Below are positions 1-9,900 of a DNA stretch of 64,000 nt, piece by piece (positions within the stretch are counted from its first letter, which is position 1; the number at the start of each line of letters is the position of its first letter). The stretch is from Flavilitoribacter sp020436695 (GTDB taxonomy: Bacteria; Bacteroidota; Bacteroidia; Chitinophagales; Saprospiraceae), in assembly GCA_041392665.1 (NCBI GenBank), contig JAWKLQ010000017.1:62001-126000 (forward strand), in the 5' to 3' direction. The notes under the pieces were generated by a model. That model made no database searches. It was not told the DNA's origin and saw only the letters and a program-made list of their open reading frames with translations. Made by a program: the position numbers and the translations under genes.

Positions 1-479
1 GGATACCAAAAATGCAATACGCTTCCTGCTCCCCGCTCTACATCTTTCCACCGGTCGGCATCCAAGCTAATAGCTACGATCCCACAGGTCGGTACATTGT
101 CGATCATTTCATCGGCAAAGTAGTTGGCTACTGTGGTAAAGGTAGGATTATGCCCAAACAAAAATACAGTATTCCAGTCGTCCGGCCAATGGTTCGCGAT
201 CCGGAGGATATCACTCCCGAATGCTTCGTAGATGTCTTCATTCAGCACGATCTCCTGGGCATCCATCCCTAGGCCATTAGCAAAAAAAATAGCGGTAGTA
301 TGTGCCCGTCTGGCGGGACTACTCACAATCTTATCAGGTTTCACACCCTCTTTTCTGATCATGGTAGCCATAAAAGGGGCATCCCTCAGGCCACGTGATC
401 CCAGCGGACGATCAATATCCCGGAGTTCGGGATGGTCCCAACTGCTCTTTGCATGCCTGATCAAATAAAGCATCTTCAT
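1..479 (-). CDS. sixA: SixA-type histidine phosphatase, C-terminal end cut by the window
   Basis: The reading frame starts at 479 on the minus strand and begins MKMLYLIRHAKSSW. The RHAKSSW signature is the phosphohistidine loop of the small SixA branch of the histidine phosphatase superfamily, which removes phosphate from histidine phosphotransfer proteins or small phosphoesters in the cytoplasm. Further on are SSPARRAHTTA (second conserved Arg region) and FLFGHNPT, the usual GHxP-type second catalytic histidine. The frame is open to base 1, so about 159 codons are visible, close to the normal 160-165 residues, and only a few C-terminal residues should be missing. A second in-frame ATG at 473 is possible. 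It is divergent from the SDR gene at 547, so both promoters must lie in the 67 bases between. SixA assignment is by motif; the substrate is unknown. Confidence 0.9.
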   Translation of the reverse strand, partial: MKMLYLIRHAKSSWDHPELRDIDRPLGSRGLRDAPFMATMIRKEGVKPDKIVSSPARRAHTTAIFFANGLGMDAQEIVLNEDIYEAFGSDILRIANHWPDDWNTVFLFGHNPTFTTVANYFADEMIDNVPTCGIVAISLDADRWKDVERGAGSVLHFWY

Positions 480-546
480 TTGCAGAACAATTTTTAGTAA
501 CCGAATTTAATACCGAACTTTGCCGCCAACAAGCAGCCACTATCAA

Positions 547-1344
547 ATGAGTTTTAAGAATAAAGTAGTGTGGATCACCGGTGCCTCTTCCGGCATCGGA
601 GAGCATTTGGCTTACACCTTTGCCGCAGAAGGTGCTAAATTAGTCATATCCAGCCGGAATAAAAAGGAGTTGGAAAGAGTTAAACAAAACTGCAAAGAAG
701 AGACGGAGATCATGATCCTGCCGATGGATGTCGCCGATTTCGACAGTATTCCCGCCAAGGCACAAACCGTGCTGGATCACTTTGGCTTTATCAATATTCT
801 GATCAATAGTGCCGGCATTTCACAGCGTTCCCTCATTCAGGAAACCGACTTTTCCGTGGATAAAAAAATAATAGAAGTCAATTATCTGGGTACAGTGGCG
901 GTGACCAAGGCCGTCCTGCCGGCCATGATACGGCAACAATTCGGTCATATTGTAGTTATCAGTAGTGTAATGGGAAAATTAGGAGTGCCCTGGCGCTCTG
1001 CGTATGCCGCTTCCAAACACGCTCTCCACGGCTATTTCGACGCCCTGCGCGGTGAACTTGAAGCAGCCGACATCCCCATCCATATTACCATACTGATTCC
1101 CGGCTATGTTCAGTCCAATGCAACTATAAACGCCCTTAAAGGAGACGGAAGTAAAAACAATACCGTATCAGAAGCAAACCGTAATGGAATGGACCCGGAA
1201 GTTTTTGCAAAAAAGGCATTGGCAGCCATTAGTGCCGGAAAACGGGAAGTTGCCATCGGCGGGAAAGAAGTATTTTCCATTTACGTCAAACGCTTTTTCC
1301 CCGCTATTGTAGCCCGTTCACTAAAAAAAATCCGGTTGTCTTAG
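547..1344 (+). CDS. SDR family NAD(P)-dependent oxidoreductase
   Basis: A classical short-chain dehydrogenase of 265 residues. The nucleotide-binding TGASSGIG sits at residues 11-18, NSAG at 87-90, the structural Asn in NYLG at 112, the catalytic Ser at 139-140, and YAASK at 153-157. The C-terminal PGYVQSNAT and the overall layout resemble the DHRS7/YqjQ-like branch, cytoplasmic enzymes oxidising or reducing a lipid-like or carbonyl substrate; the exact substrate cannot be read. The start at 547 (MSFKNKVV) is preferred to the in-frame ATG at 520, because the family begins right before the first beta strand. Its stop codon is one base from the stop of the convergent M43 protease gene. Confidence 0.93.
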   Translation: MSFKNKVVWITGASSGIGEHLAYTFAAEGAKLVISSRNKKELERVKQNCKEETEIMILPMDVADFDSIPAKAQTVLDHFGFINILINSAGISQRSLIQETDFSVDKKIIEVNYLGTVAVTKAVLPAMIRQQFGHIVVISSVMGKLGVPWRSAYAASKHALHGYFDALRGELEAADIPIHITILIPGYVQSNATINALKGDGSKNNTVSEANRNGMDPEVFAKKALAAISAGKREVAIGGKEVFSIYVKRFFPAIVARSLKKIRLS

Positions 1345-1345
1345 T

Positions 1346-2152
1346 TTACCAGTATTCCGCCGGTGCCTGCAGATAGGTAGCCGCCATGCGCAGGAACTGA
1401 CCATGGGTGAAGCCGCACAAGCAGGCATCCTGATAGTAAGACATGATGTTGGCTACATGAGGAATATAGGGAGCCCCATTGGCATCAGAAGAACCGTCGA
1501 TGAATCGGCACCCCTGTTCCTCATCCACGTAATTCTCAGCCGGGGTATTGATCACATAAGGATCAGCGGGCGTATCACAAACCAAATCACCTGCTGTTTC
1601 ACAATTGCTGCCATCCACCAATTCTTCCCCAAATTCTGTTTCAAAGGTGTGGTACAGACCGAAAAAGTGCCCCATTTCGTGGACCAGTGCATTGATGGGA
1701 CATTCTTTTACCGCCAATATACTATTGTGATCTCCTTCGGTATCGGAGATCCCACCAACTGGTGCTAAACCACAGGCATCCTGTATCTCCGTCCAGGGAA
1801 TACTCTGCACATAAAATATATTAATCCGGCGTTCTACCAGATACTTTACTTCCATTTCCGTCCATTCGTTCTCGTTTTCCGAATTATCGTACTGGAAGTT
1901 ATCAATAATGCGCACGTCACAAAGCTTGAACGAAACGCACATGGGCTCAAACCGCTCATTGAGCAACATAATAGCCGAATCAATTTTTTCTTCCGTGATG
2001 TTCAATTCTCCCAGAGAATCCCGAACGATATGAGCCACTACATTGAACTCTTTATTCAGGCAGGGCAAAGAAGCCTGTTTAGTATGGTATTGCTGCCCCC
2101 ACATCAGCACGGGGCCTAATAAGATGGCGAGAACGGTAAGGTAATTTCTCAT
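1346..2152 (-). CDS. Secreted M43 (pappalysin-type) zinc metalloprotease
   Basis: A 268-residue secreted protease. The N-terminus MRNYLTVLAILLGPVLMWGQ is a signal peptide, which places the start at 2152 rather than at the upstream in-frame ATG at 2224. The extended zinc motif HEMGHFFGLYH (residues 158-168) gives three His ligands and the catalytic Glu. The Met-turn NIMSYY follows at about 236. This arrangement is that of peptidase family M43B, a metzincin group acting outside the cell or in the periplasm. Several Cys residues lie between the zinc site and the Met-turn, as in other members. There is no T9SS C-terminal domain; the protein ends QAPAEYW. The gene is convergent with the SDR gene. 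The peptide substrate is unknown. Confidence 0.9.
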   Translation of the reverse strand: MRNYLTVLAILLGPVLMWGQQYHTKQASLPCLNKEFNVVAHIVRDSLGELNITEEKIDSAIMLLNERFEPMCVSFKLCDVRIIDNFQYDNSENENEWTEMEVKYLVERRINIFYVQSIPWTEIQDACGLAPVGGISDTEGDHNSILAVKECPINALVHEMGHFFGLYHTFETEFGEELVDGSNCETAGDLVCDTPADPYVINTPAENYVDEEQGCRFIDGSSDANGAPYIPHVANIMSYYQDACLCGFTHGQFLRMAATYLQAPAEYW

Positions 2153-2519
2153 AAGAACGGCTTGATCGATATTGAAAAACCCAAAATAAATCAAATAAAA
2201 CCAAATTAAGTACACACAAACCACATTAGTTCGGTATTATGTAACAAATCACGGAACTAAAGCATCTCGGATATATTTGGATTGCGACAAAATTATAACT
2301 TTGGCGTGCGGCTTGCGTTACGGCATTTGCAAACTTATGCTTTTTACTTTTTCTTTGCAAAATGCCCCGAAGAGAAAGTGGGCATTCGTCGGTCATCAAA
2401 CATTAGGTCGATTAATCTCTAAGATACCAAACGATAACCGCCATCGACAACGTCTACAGTAGAAATAAAGAACCATTATGATACTTAACCGGATACATTC
2501 CTGGTCTAATCCCAACGAT
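2153..2519. other. Intergenic region with divergent promoters
   Basis: A 367-base gap between the M43 protease and the PKD protein, which are transcribed away from each other. I see no convincing gene: the short open frames have no start context and no recognisable product. A Bacteroidota-type -7 element facing the PKD gene is listed separately. No clear terminator or repeat. Confidence 0.6.
2272..2303 (+). promoter_or_regulatory. Putative Bacteroidota sigma-70 promoter for the PKD protein gene
   Basis: TAACTTTG at 2296-2303 matches the TAnnTTTG -7 consensus of this phylum. A TTTG at 2276-2279 stands 16 bases upstream, a little closer than the usual 19-21. TATATTTG at 2272-2279 is itself a perfect -7 match and may serve as an alternative. 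Either would give a leader of more than 200 bases before the ATG at 2520. Confidence 0.35.
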
Positions 2520-5500
2520 ATGAAAATTACGCTTAGCTCCTTGTGGACCGCTACGCTGCTCTTATGGTCTCTCATCCCTTCTTTTGGTCAGACAGCATCC
2601 GTCACGGAAGGTTGTGCACCTCTGTTGGTAGAGTTTTCGGCTCCTGCCGGCATCAACACCTTCTTTTGGGATTTTGGCAATGGCAACAATTCCGTCCTGG
2701 GAAGTCCGGCAGAGACATTTACCGAGCCTGGTGTTTATCAGGTCGGACTGAGTCTGGGTAATGGCCAACCGGTATTGGGCACCGTTACGATCACAGTTCA
2801 TGAAAAACCCGATCTTTCTTTTGCGGCAGATCCGGCCGGAGGATGTGCGCCTTTACTGACTCAGTTTAGCAATGACTCTCAGATAAGTCAAGGTGTTCTG
2901 GATGCCGGGATCAGCTGGAACTGGAATTTCGGTGATGGAGAAACTGCACAGATCGAAGCACCTTCACATACCTACGGTAATGTAGGAAGTTATAATGTAT
3001 CGCTGCAACTGATCTCCGGACTGACCAATTGCAGCGTGGTGGAGACCGAATCCGGTTACATTACGGTTTCCGGAGTAGAAGCCAGTTTCACTCTGGATCC
3101 CGTGAGCAGTTGCGAGGCTCCGCTTACCGTCAATTTCACCAACCTGACCCAGGGCGACGGTCTGACTTTCGACTGGGATTTCGGCAACGGTGATGCAGCA
3201 ATAGTTGCCAGTCCCGATGCGGTTACCTACACCGAAGATGGTGACTACGAAGTCTTGCTTACCGTAACGGATGAGAACGGTTGCGCCAGCAGTACCAGTC
3301 GGACGGTTTCCGTGGGTTTACCCACCGCTAATTTCACCATTCCGGATACAGTATGTCTGGATCAACCGGTACTTGTGGTCAATACCTCCAGTCCGGGAAG
3401 TTATCGCTGGGACTTCGGTCCGGATGCCGATCCTTCCATTTCCACGGAGGTGGCTCCGGAAGTAACCTTTAGCGAAGTGGGCGATGTACAGATCCGTCTG
3501 GTAGTCACCTCTCCGAACGGAGAATGTATCAGTGAAATTTCCAGAAGCACCTATGTGCAGGAGGTTGACGCTTCATTCGATACTGATCCGACGTTCCTAT
3601 GTAGTGCTCCTTTTGAATTCACCTATATGCCGACGGAGATGAATCCCGGCACCATTTATTCCTGGTTGTTCCCGGATTCAACCACTTCCGCAGAGGCTAC
3701 CCCGACCTATATGGTACCGGTAGATACAAACCGTTACACACAAACGGGGCTGCGGGAAATGGCCACCGAGCTGACGCTGACTACTTCAGCCGGCTGTACC
3801 AGTACTTTCTCCAGAACAGATACGGTCTTCCAGGCTTACGCCCTTTTCATGCCGGATGTAAATAACGGCTGTGCTCCGCTGAACGTAACGTTTTCGGATT
3901 CCAGCTCCGCCTACTCAAATATCGTTTCCTATACCTATATCTATGGTGACGGCAATACTGCTACCTTTAATAATGACGATGACCATTCCTATACATTCGA
4001 TGAAGCCGGAGAATATGATGTATTTCTGGTGATCGAAGACGCCACCGGCTGTACCGATACTTCTTACGCGGTACGGATCGAAGTGGGAGAACCCATCGTT
4101 GCCGATTTTACGGCCGACAGTCAGGATGTCTGCCCGGGTGAAGTCGTTACACTTACCACTACCACGCAGGATGATCGGATCGATGCCTGGCATTTCACAA
4201 CCGATGACGGACGGTCTTCTCACTGTTATAACGAACCGAATCTGAATTGGGAATTCATTACCGAGGCCAAAGAATACGACGTTACCCTTACGGTAGAATA
4301 CAATGGTTGCTACACGGATAATATGAAGCAGAATTTCATCAACATCAAAGGGCCGATCGCTAAACTCTATTATGAGATGGATTGTTCCGCGCCGTTTGAG
4401 TATACCTTCCGCGATTCCAGTACAGCGGCAACCGACGTCATCTGGGATTTTGGAGATGGCGAAACCGCATCCGGTGCCGAAGTTACCCATACTTACGCCG
4501 AAACCGGGGATTATGTGGTGACCCTGACAGCCGTCAATTCCGGTAGCGGTTGTGCTCCTTCTATCGACTCGGCTTTGGTGTGTGTGCGTAATCCGGAGGC
4601 AAAATTCGAACTCGACCCAATGATCTGTCTTGGTGCACAAGTTGATCTGGACGGCTCCCAATCAGTAAATGTGAACGCCGATTGCTGGAAAGGCTATACC
4701 TGGTTGTTTGATATTTCCGGCCGTCCGGTGACTACTCAGGACTCCATTATCGAATGGTCGTTCAGTACGCCCGGAGACGAACGTGTTCGACTGGAAGTGG
4801 AAGATATCAACGGCTGTAAAGACACCGCTACTGTTTTCACCAAGATCTATCAGGTGCAGGCGGCCTTTACCGCCGACAAATCCATGATCTGTATTCCAAG
4901 TCAGGTCATTTTTACGGATCAGAGTACAGCAGATACAACCATCACGTCTTATTCATGGGATTTCGGTGATGGTGTGGGCACCTCTACCCAGACCGATCCC
5001 AGCTATACTTATAACAGCCTGGCCGGCGTACCACCGGGTGAAGGCATTACGGTTACCCTGACCTTAGAAGATGCGCTGGGCTGTCCGGGTGAAGCCAGCC
5101 AAACCATAAGTGTTTATCAACCCACATCTTCTATAACCGCGACGGATCGGCAGATCTGTGTGGGTGATGACGTAAGTTTCACCGCTACAGACTTCACTGC
5201 CGGGGGATCTAATCTCGATCTGCAGTGGACCCTGAATGGGGATGTTTTCGGAACCGGGCTTAGTGCCGGTCCGGTTACATTTGATCAAAGCGGCAATTTC
5301 CAGATCGTTCTTGATTTTGTCGAACAAGGTACCGGTTGTGCCGGGCAGACCACCCAAACTATTCAGGTACAGGATTATCCCGTACCAATGGTTACCATCG
5401 ATGCACCGGATCCGGATAACCTCTGTACGAATTTACCTACGACCTTCGATGCAGGTGATCCGAACGGACAAGTACTTACTTACAACTGGACATTCAGTGA

Positions 5501-6623
5501 TGGACAGTTAGCTACTGCTCAGTCTCCGCAATTGACTTTCGCAACCCCGGGCACTGTGAATTACACACTTAATGTCAGCTCGCTGTTCGGCTGTGCCGCG
5601 AGTGCCGACGGCGAATTTTCCGTTAATGGACCTACCGGCAACTTTACGTATTCGCCCACCGAACTGTGTATCGGTGACGATGTCACTTTCCAACTGACCG
5701 ATACCAATAATGTGGCGACCTGGACCTGGACTTTCGGTGACGGTGCCCAGGCTCAGAACGAATCACCTACAACGCATACTTATAACGATGTGCCGACGAC
5801 CGGTACACGTACCGTAACGCTGGTATTGCAGGATGAAAATGGCTGTGAGTCTATTCCCATTACCCGGACCCTCTTCATCGGAGGTGGCCCCGTTGAGGTC
5901 GCTGACGGTTTCGCCTGTGCCGGCGATACCATTATTTTGAGCGCCGGTGCCCTGCGTCCCGGAAGCACTTATAGCTGGACCCCTGCCAACATCATTATCA
6001 ATCCCAATTCACCTAATCCGCGTGCGGTAGTGACGGAAACGACGACTTTTAACGTCATGATCACCTCAGCACTCGGTTGTGTCAGCCAGGGCAGCGGTAC
6101 TTACGAAGTGTTGCCGGCGATCAATTGGGCCGGTCAGAATATTGTAGCCTGTACCCAGGATTCCATTACTTTGCCCGAACCGGAAAATCCGAACGGCGTA
6201 TACACCTTCCTCTGGAGCGAAGGACCGACGGTACTCCCTGATCCAAATGGCGTTAAAACCGTAACGCTGACCATCAGTGATCCGGCCAACTGCTTTGACA
6301 ACAATGTTTTTGAATACAACATCAGCCTCGCGGAAGGCTCATTCCGTATCCCGAACGTATTTACGCCTGACGGGGACGGACTTAATGACGAATTTAAGGT
6401 CTATACTGCCGAAAACAATAATTTGAATATTTCCACCTTCAAGGTGTACAACCGCTGGGGTAAGGTCGTTTATGACGGAAGCAACTCCAGTAGTCCGGCC
6501 TGGAACGGCCGCGTAGACGGCGAGCCCGCTCCTTCGGAGGTGTACACTTACCTCATCGAGTTGGAAGTGCCACAATGTGAACAACCGATCCAGAAACGAG
6601 GAGATGTGACCTTGCTTCGTTAG
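2520..6623 (+). CDS. Giant PKD-repeat secreted protein with T9SS type B sorting domain
   Basis: A 1367-residue exported protein. The signal peptide MKITLSSLWTATLLLW... with cleavage after SFGQ fixes the start at 2520; an ATG at 2478 adds 14 unlikely residues. The body is a string of about 13 PKD-like immunoglobulin-fold units, each marked by variants of WDFGDG (WDFGNGN, WNFGDGE, WTFGDGA and so on) and by paired cysteines. The last ~95 residues (from IPNVFTPDGDGLNDEF, with YNRWGKVVY and a GRVDGEP-type turn) are the CHU_C/gliding motility C-terminal domain used by the type IX system as a type B sorting signal. So the product should be exported by Sec, then across the outer membrane by T9SS, and displayed on or released from the surface. 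No enzymatic domain is visible; adhesion or a structural role is inference. Confidence 0.93.
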   Translation: MKITLSSLWTATLLLWSLIPSFGQTASVTEGCAPLLVEFSAPAGINTFFWDFGNGNNSVLGSPAETFTEPGVYQVGLSLGNGQPVLGTVTITVHEKPDLSFAADPAGGCAPLLTQFSNDSQISQGVLDAGISWNWNFGDGETAQIEAPSHTYGNVGSYNVSLQLISGLTNCSVVETESGYITVSGVEASFTLDPVSSCEAPLTVNFTNLTQGDGLTFDWDFGNGDAAIVASPDAVTYTEDGDYEVLLTVTDENGCASSTSRTVSVGLPTANFTIPDTVCLDQPVLVVNTSSPGSYRWDFGPDADPSISTEVAPEVTFSEVGDVQIRLVVTSPNGECISEISRSTYVQEVDASFDTDPTFLCSAPFEFTYMPTEMNPGTIYSWLFPDSTTSAEATPTYMVPVDTNRYTQTGLREMATELTLTTSAGCTSTFSRTDTVFQAYALFMPDVNNGCAPLNVTFSDSSSAYSNIVSYTYIYGDGNTATFNNDDDHSYTFDEAGEYDVFLVIEDATGCTDTSYAVRIEVGEPIVADFTADSQDVCPGEVVTLTTTTQDDRIDAWHFTTDDGRSSHCYNEPNLNWEFITEAKEYDVTLTVEYNGCYTDNMKQNFINIKGPIAKLYYEMDCSAPFEYTFRDSSTAATDVIWDFGDGETASGAEVTHTYAETGDYVVTLTAVNSGSGCAPSIDSALVCVRNPEAKFELDPMICLGAQVDLDGSQSVNVNADCWKGYTWLFDISGRPVTTQDSIIEWSFSTPGDERVRLEVEDINGCKDTATVFTKIYQVQAAFTADKSMICIPSQVIFTDQSTADTTITSYSWDFGDGVGTSTQTDPSYTYNSLAGVPPGEGITVTLTLEDALGCPGEASQTISVYQPTSSITATDRQICVGDDVSFTATDFTAGGSNLDLQWTLNGDVFGTGLSAGPVTFDQSGNFQIVLDFVEQGTGCAGQTTQTIQVQDYPVPMVTIDAPDPDNLCTNLPTTFDAGDPNGQVLTYNWTFSDGQLATAQSPQLTFATPGTVNYTLNVSSLFGCAASADGEFSVNGPTGNFTYSPTELCIGDDVTFQLTDTNNVATWTWTFGDGAQAQNESPTTHTYNDVPTTGTRTVTLVLQDENGCESIPITRTLFIGGGPVEVADGFACAGDTIILSAGALRPGSTYSWTPANIIINPNSPNPRAVVTETTTFNVMITSALGCVSQGSGTYEVLPAINWAGQNIVACTQDSITLPEPENPNGVYTFLWSEGPTVLPDPNGVKTVTLTISDPANCFDNNVFEYNISLAEGSFRIPNVFTPDGDGLNDEFKVYTAENNNLNISTFKVYNRWGKVVYDGSNSSSPAWNGRVDGEPAPSEVYTYLIELEVPQCEQPIQKRGDVTLLR

Positions 6624-6672
6624 TCTGATATAAACAGCAATGTCTAGGTTCTGAGAACCCGACACACTGGAA

Positions 6673-6716
6673 GAATCCCGAATTTCCCACACTTGGAAAT
6701 TCGGGATTCTTTTTTT
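6673..6716 (+). terminator. Rho-independent terminator of the PKD protein gene
   Basis: A perfect 15-bp stem (GAATCCCGAATTTCC at 6673-6687 against 6695-6709) with a 7-base loop is followed by seven T. It lies 50 bases after the PKD stop codon. Confidence 0.93.
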
Positions 6717-6745
6717 GTTTATCTTGGGCAACCATAATAATAAGT

Positions 6746-6871
6746 GACGGAACAAAAATAAATAAACCAATTTTAGGTTTTTAATATTTCGCTAAACCAT
6801 ATGACTTACAGGAAATGGTTTAGCGAAATTTTCAAAACCTCTAGAAAAAATTGGTTCATTTATTTCCGTCA
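6746..6871. repeat. Long imperfect inverted repeat
   Basis: Two arms of about 55-58 bases face each other. The innermost 15 bp are exact: ATTTCGCTAAACCAT at 6786-6800 and its complement at 6815-6829, with a 14-base loop. The outer parts match with a few gaps, from TGACGGA at 6745 to TCCGTCA ending at 6872. It lies between the PKD terminator and the amidohydrolase start at 6918. It could be a small non-autonomous mobile element (MITE-like) or a very stable leader hairpin of the amidohydrolase mRNA; the sequence does not decide. Confidence 0.7.
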
Positions 6872-6917
6872 AACTACTAAGCTATTCCGGCCCGGCCGAA
6901 CAACCAATATTTAATTC

Positions 6918-9900
6918 ATGAAAAAACGTCTGTTACTACTTCTAGCAGCTAACCTGTTGCTGCTTACTTCCTGGTCCCAAAAAAAAGATGAAAAATGGAA
7001 TGTTAATGATCCTCCCGGCATGATTGTCCACAAGGACATCAGTTTCACCACCGACGAAGGCACCTGGATGAGCCTTGACGTGAGTCCTGACGGACAACAA
7101 ATCGTGTTTGATCTCCTGGGTGACATTTACATCATGCCCATCGAAGGAGGAACAGCGAAGCCCTTGCGCACCGGACTTGCCTACGAAGTCCAACCCCGGT
7201 TCAGCCCGGATGGCACCAAGATCCTTTTCACCAGTGACGCCGGAGGAGGTGATAACATCTGGGTGATGGACAAAAACGGAGATAATGCCCGCCAGATTAC
7301 CAAAGAAAGTTTCCGCCTGCTCAACAATCCGGCATGGATGCCCGATGGACAGTACTTTGTGGCCCGCAAACACTTCACTTCTACCCGGAGCCTTGGAGCC
7401 GGAGAGATCTGGATGTATCACATCAGCGGCGGAGAAGGGATTCAACTGACCAAGCGAAAAAACGACCAGCAGGATGTAAATGAACCCAGTATATCCCCCG
7501 ACGGTCGTTATGTTTACTTCAGTGAGGATATGTATCCGGGAGGATATTTTCAGTACAACAAAGATCCGAACAGTCAGATCTATGTGATCAAAAAATACGA
7601 TCGGGAAAAAGGAGAGGTCAATAATGTAGTGACTGGTGCCGGCGGTGCATGCCGGCCGCAGATCTCTCATGATGGAAAAAGGCTGGCCTATGTGAGCCGG
7701 GTGCGTACGCAAAGTGTATTATTCGTGGAAGATCTGGAAACCGGACAGGCCTTTCCATTATTTCAGGGACTCAGCAAGGACCAACAGGAAGCTTGGGCCA
7801 TTTTCGGAGCCTATACGGGATTCAACTGGACGCCGAACGACAAGCACATCATCATCTGGGGCAATGGGAAAATTTGGAAGGTAGATGCCGCTACAGGCGA
7901 AGCCGTAAATGTTCCCTTCCAGGCTAAGATCACTACCCCGGTAGCCGAAACAGTACGATTTAAAAACGAAGCCTTTAGTGAAAATTTCGCCGTTAAAGTA
8001 ATCCGTCACGCCGTAACTTCGCCGGATGAATCCATAATGGTATTTTCCGCACTTGGTCATTTGTGGCGCATGGAGCTGCCCAATAGCGTTCCGGAGCGGA
8101 TCACCACTGATGAGCAATTCGAATTCGAACCGGCATTTTCCCCGGATGGGCGGTCATTGGCCTACGTCAGTTGGGACGATGCCGACAAAGGTGCGGTCTG
8201 GCTGCTGGAGCTTACCAGCGGTCGCAAGGAAAAGCTAACGGAAGAAAAGGGCATCTACCGTACCCCATCTTTCTCTTCCGACGGTAAGCAGTTGGTATTC
8301 CGCAAAGACGGCGGTAATTCCCATCAGGGGTTCACCTTTTGTGAAGAACCCGGCATTTACCGGATGGACCTGGGGACGAAAGCGATCCAATTCGTTTATT
8401 CACAGGGAGAATATCCCGTTTTCAGCGCCGATAACCAACGGATCTTTTACCAAACGGGAGGCTATATTTTCGGTAGCATCACAAAAAGTTATCACTCCGT
8501 TGACCTGAACGGCTTCGAGCACCGTAAGCATTTTGATGGAAAGTATGCCCATAAATTTTCATTGAGTCCGGACAACAAGTGGATCGCATGGTCCGAATTA
8601 TATAAAGTATACATCGCCCCCTTCCCCATGACCGGACAACCAATCGGTATCTCGGCCAATACCAAAGCCGTACCGGTAGCCCAGGTTGCTCGCGATGCCG
8701 GGATCAATCTGCACTGGTCGGCCGATAGTAAAAAACTGTTCTGGACCCTGGGTAATCAGTATTTCTCTGATCAACTTACGGAACGCTTCAAGTTCCTGGA
8801 AGGAGCTGTAGATAGTATCCCTCCCATGGATACTGTAGGCACGACAATACCACTGACGGCTACGGCCGACCAGCCGGAAGGCATTGTAGCCCTGACTAAC
8901 GCCCGCATCATTACCATGGAAGGCGATGAAGTGATCGATAGGGGCACCATCATTATCGAAGGCAATGTTATTCGCTCAGTGGGATTGAGCCGACGTACCC
9001 GAATTCCACAGGGTGCCCATGTAATTAATTGTAATGGCAAAACGATTATGCCGGGTATTATCGATGTCCATGCTCACGTCGGCGATTTCCGGTACGGACT
9101 AAGTCCCCAGCAAAACTGGAATTATTACGCCAACCTGGCCTACGGAGTGACCACTGCTCATGATCCTTCTTCCAACTCGGAAATGATCTTTAGCCACAGT
9201 GAGATGATCAAGGCCGGCATTACCGTTGGTCCGCGTCTGTTCTCCACCGGCGTGATCCTCTACGGAGCCGACGGTCCTTATAAGGCAGTGATCAACAGCC
9301 TGGAAGATGCCCGCTCGGCCATTCGCCGCACCAAAGCCTACGGCGCGTTCAGTGTAAAGAGTTACAATCAGCCCCGCCGGGAGCAACGTCAGCAGGTCAT
9401 GGAGGCCGCTAAAGAACTGGGAATGCTGGTGGTACCGGAAGGTGGATCAACCTTCTTTCACAACATGAGCATGATTGCCGACGGTCACACCGGTGTAGAA
9501 CACAATGTACCGGTAGCACCGCTTTACCGCGATGTGGTCAATTTCTGGGCAGCCACCAATGTGCACAATACGCCTACACTCATTGTCAATTATGCCGGCA
9601 TGAGTGGAGAATACTACTGGTATCAACATACCAACGTCTGGGAAAAAGAACGGCTGCTGAGCTTCACGCCCCGGAGTATTATTGACAGTCGGGCACGCCA
9701 CCGGACCATGATCCCGGAAGAAGAATACCAAAACGGGCATATTCTCACTTCCCGATCTCTGAAAAAACTGAGTGATGCCGGCGTGAAGATCAATCTCGGT
9801 GCACACGGCCAATTGCAGGGATTAGGTGCTCACTGGGAGTTATGGATGTTACAGCAGGGAGGAATGAGCAATCATGAGGCCCTTCGCTGCGCGACCATCA

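Noticed and set aside
2277..2462. 61-codon open frame in the region before the PKD gene
   Set aside because: It overlaps the probable promoter, has no similarity I recognise and no conserved features.
3915..4661. 248-codon open frame antisense to the PKD gene
   Set aside because: The PKD frame is certain (signal peptide, repeated motifs, sorting domain); the antisense frame has no recognisable domain and is a shadow of the PKD repeats.
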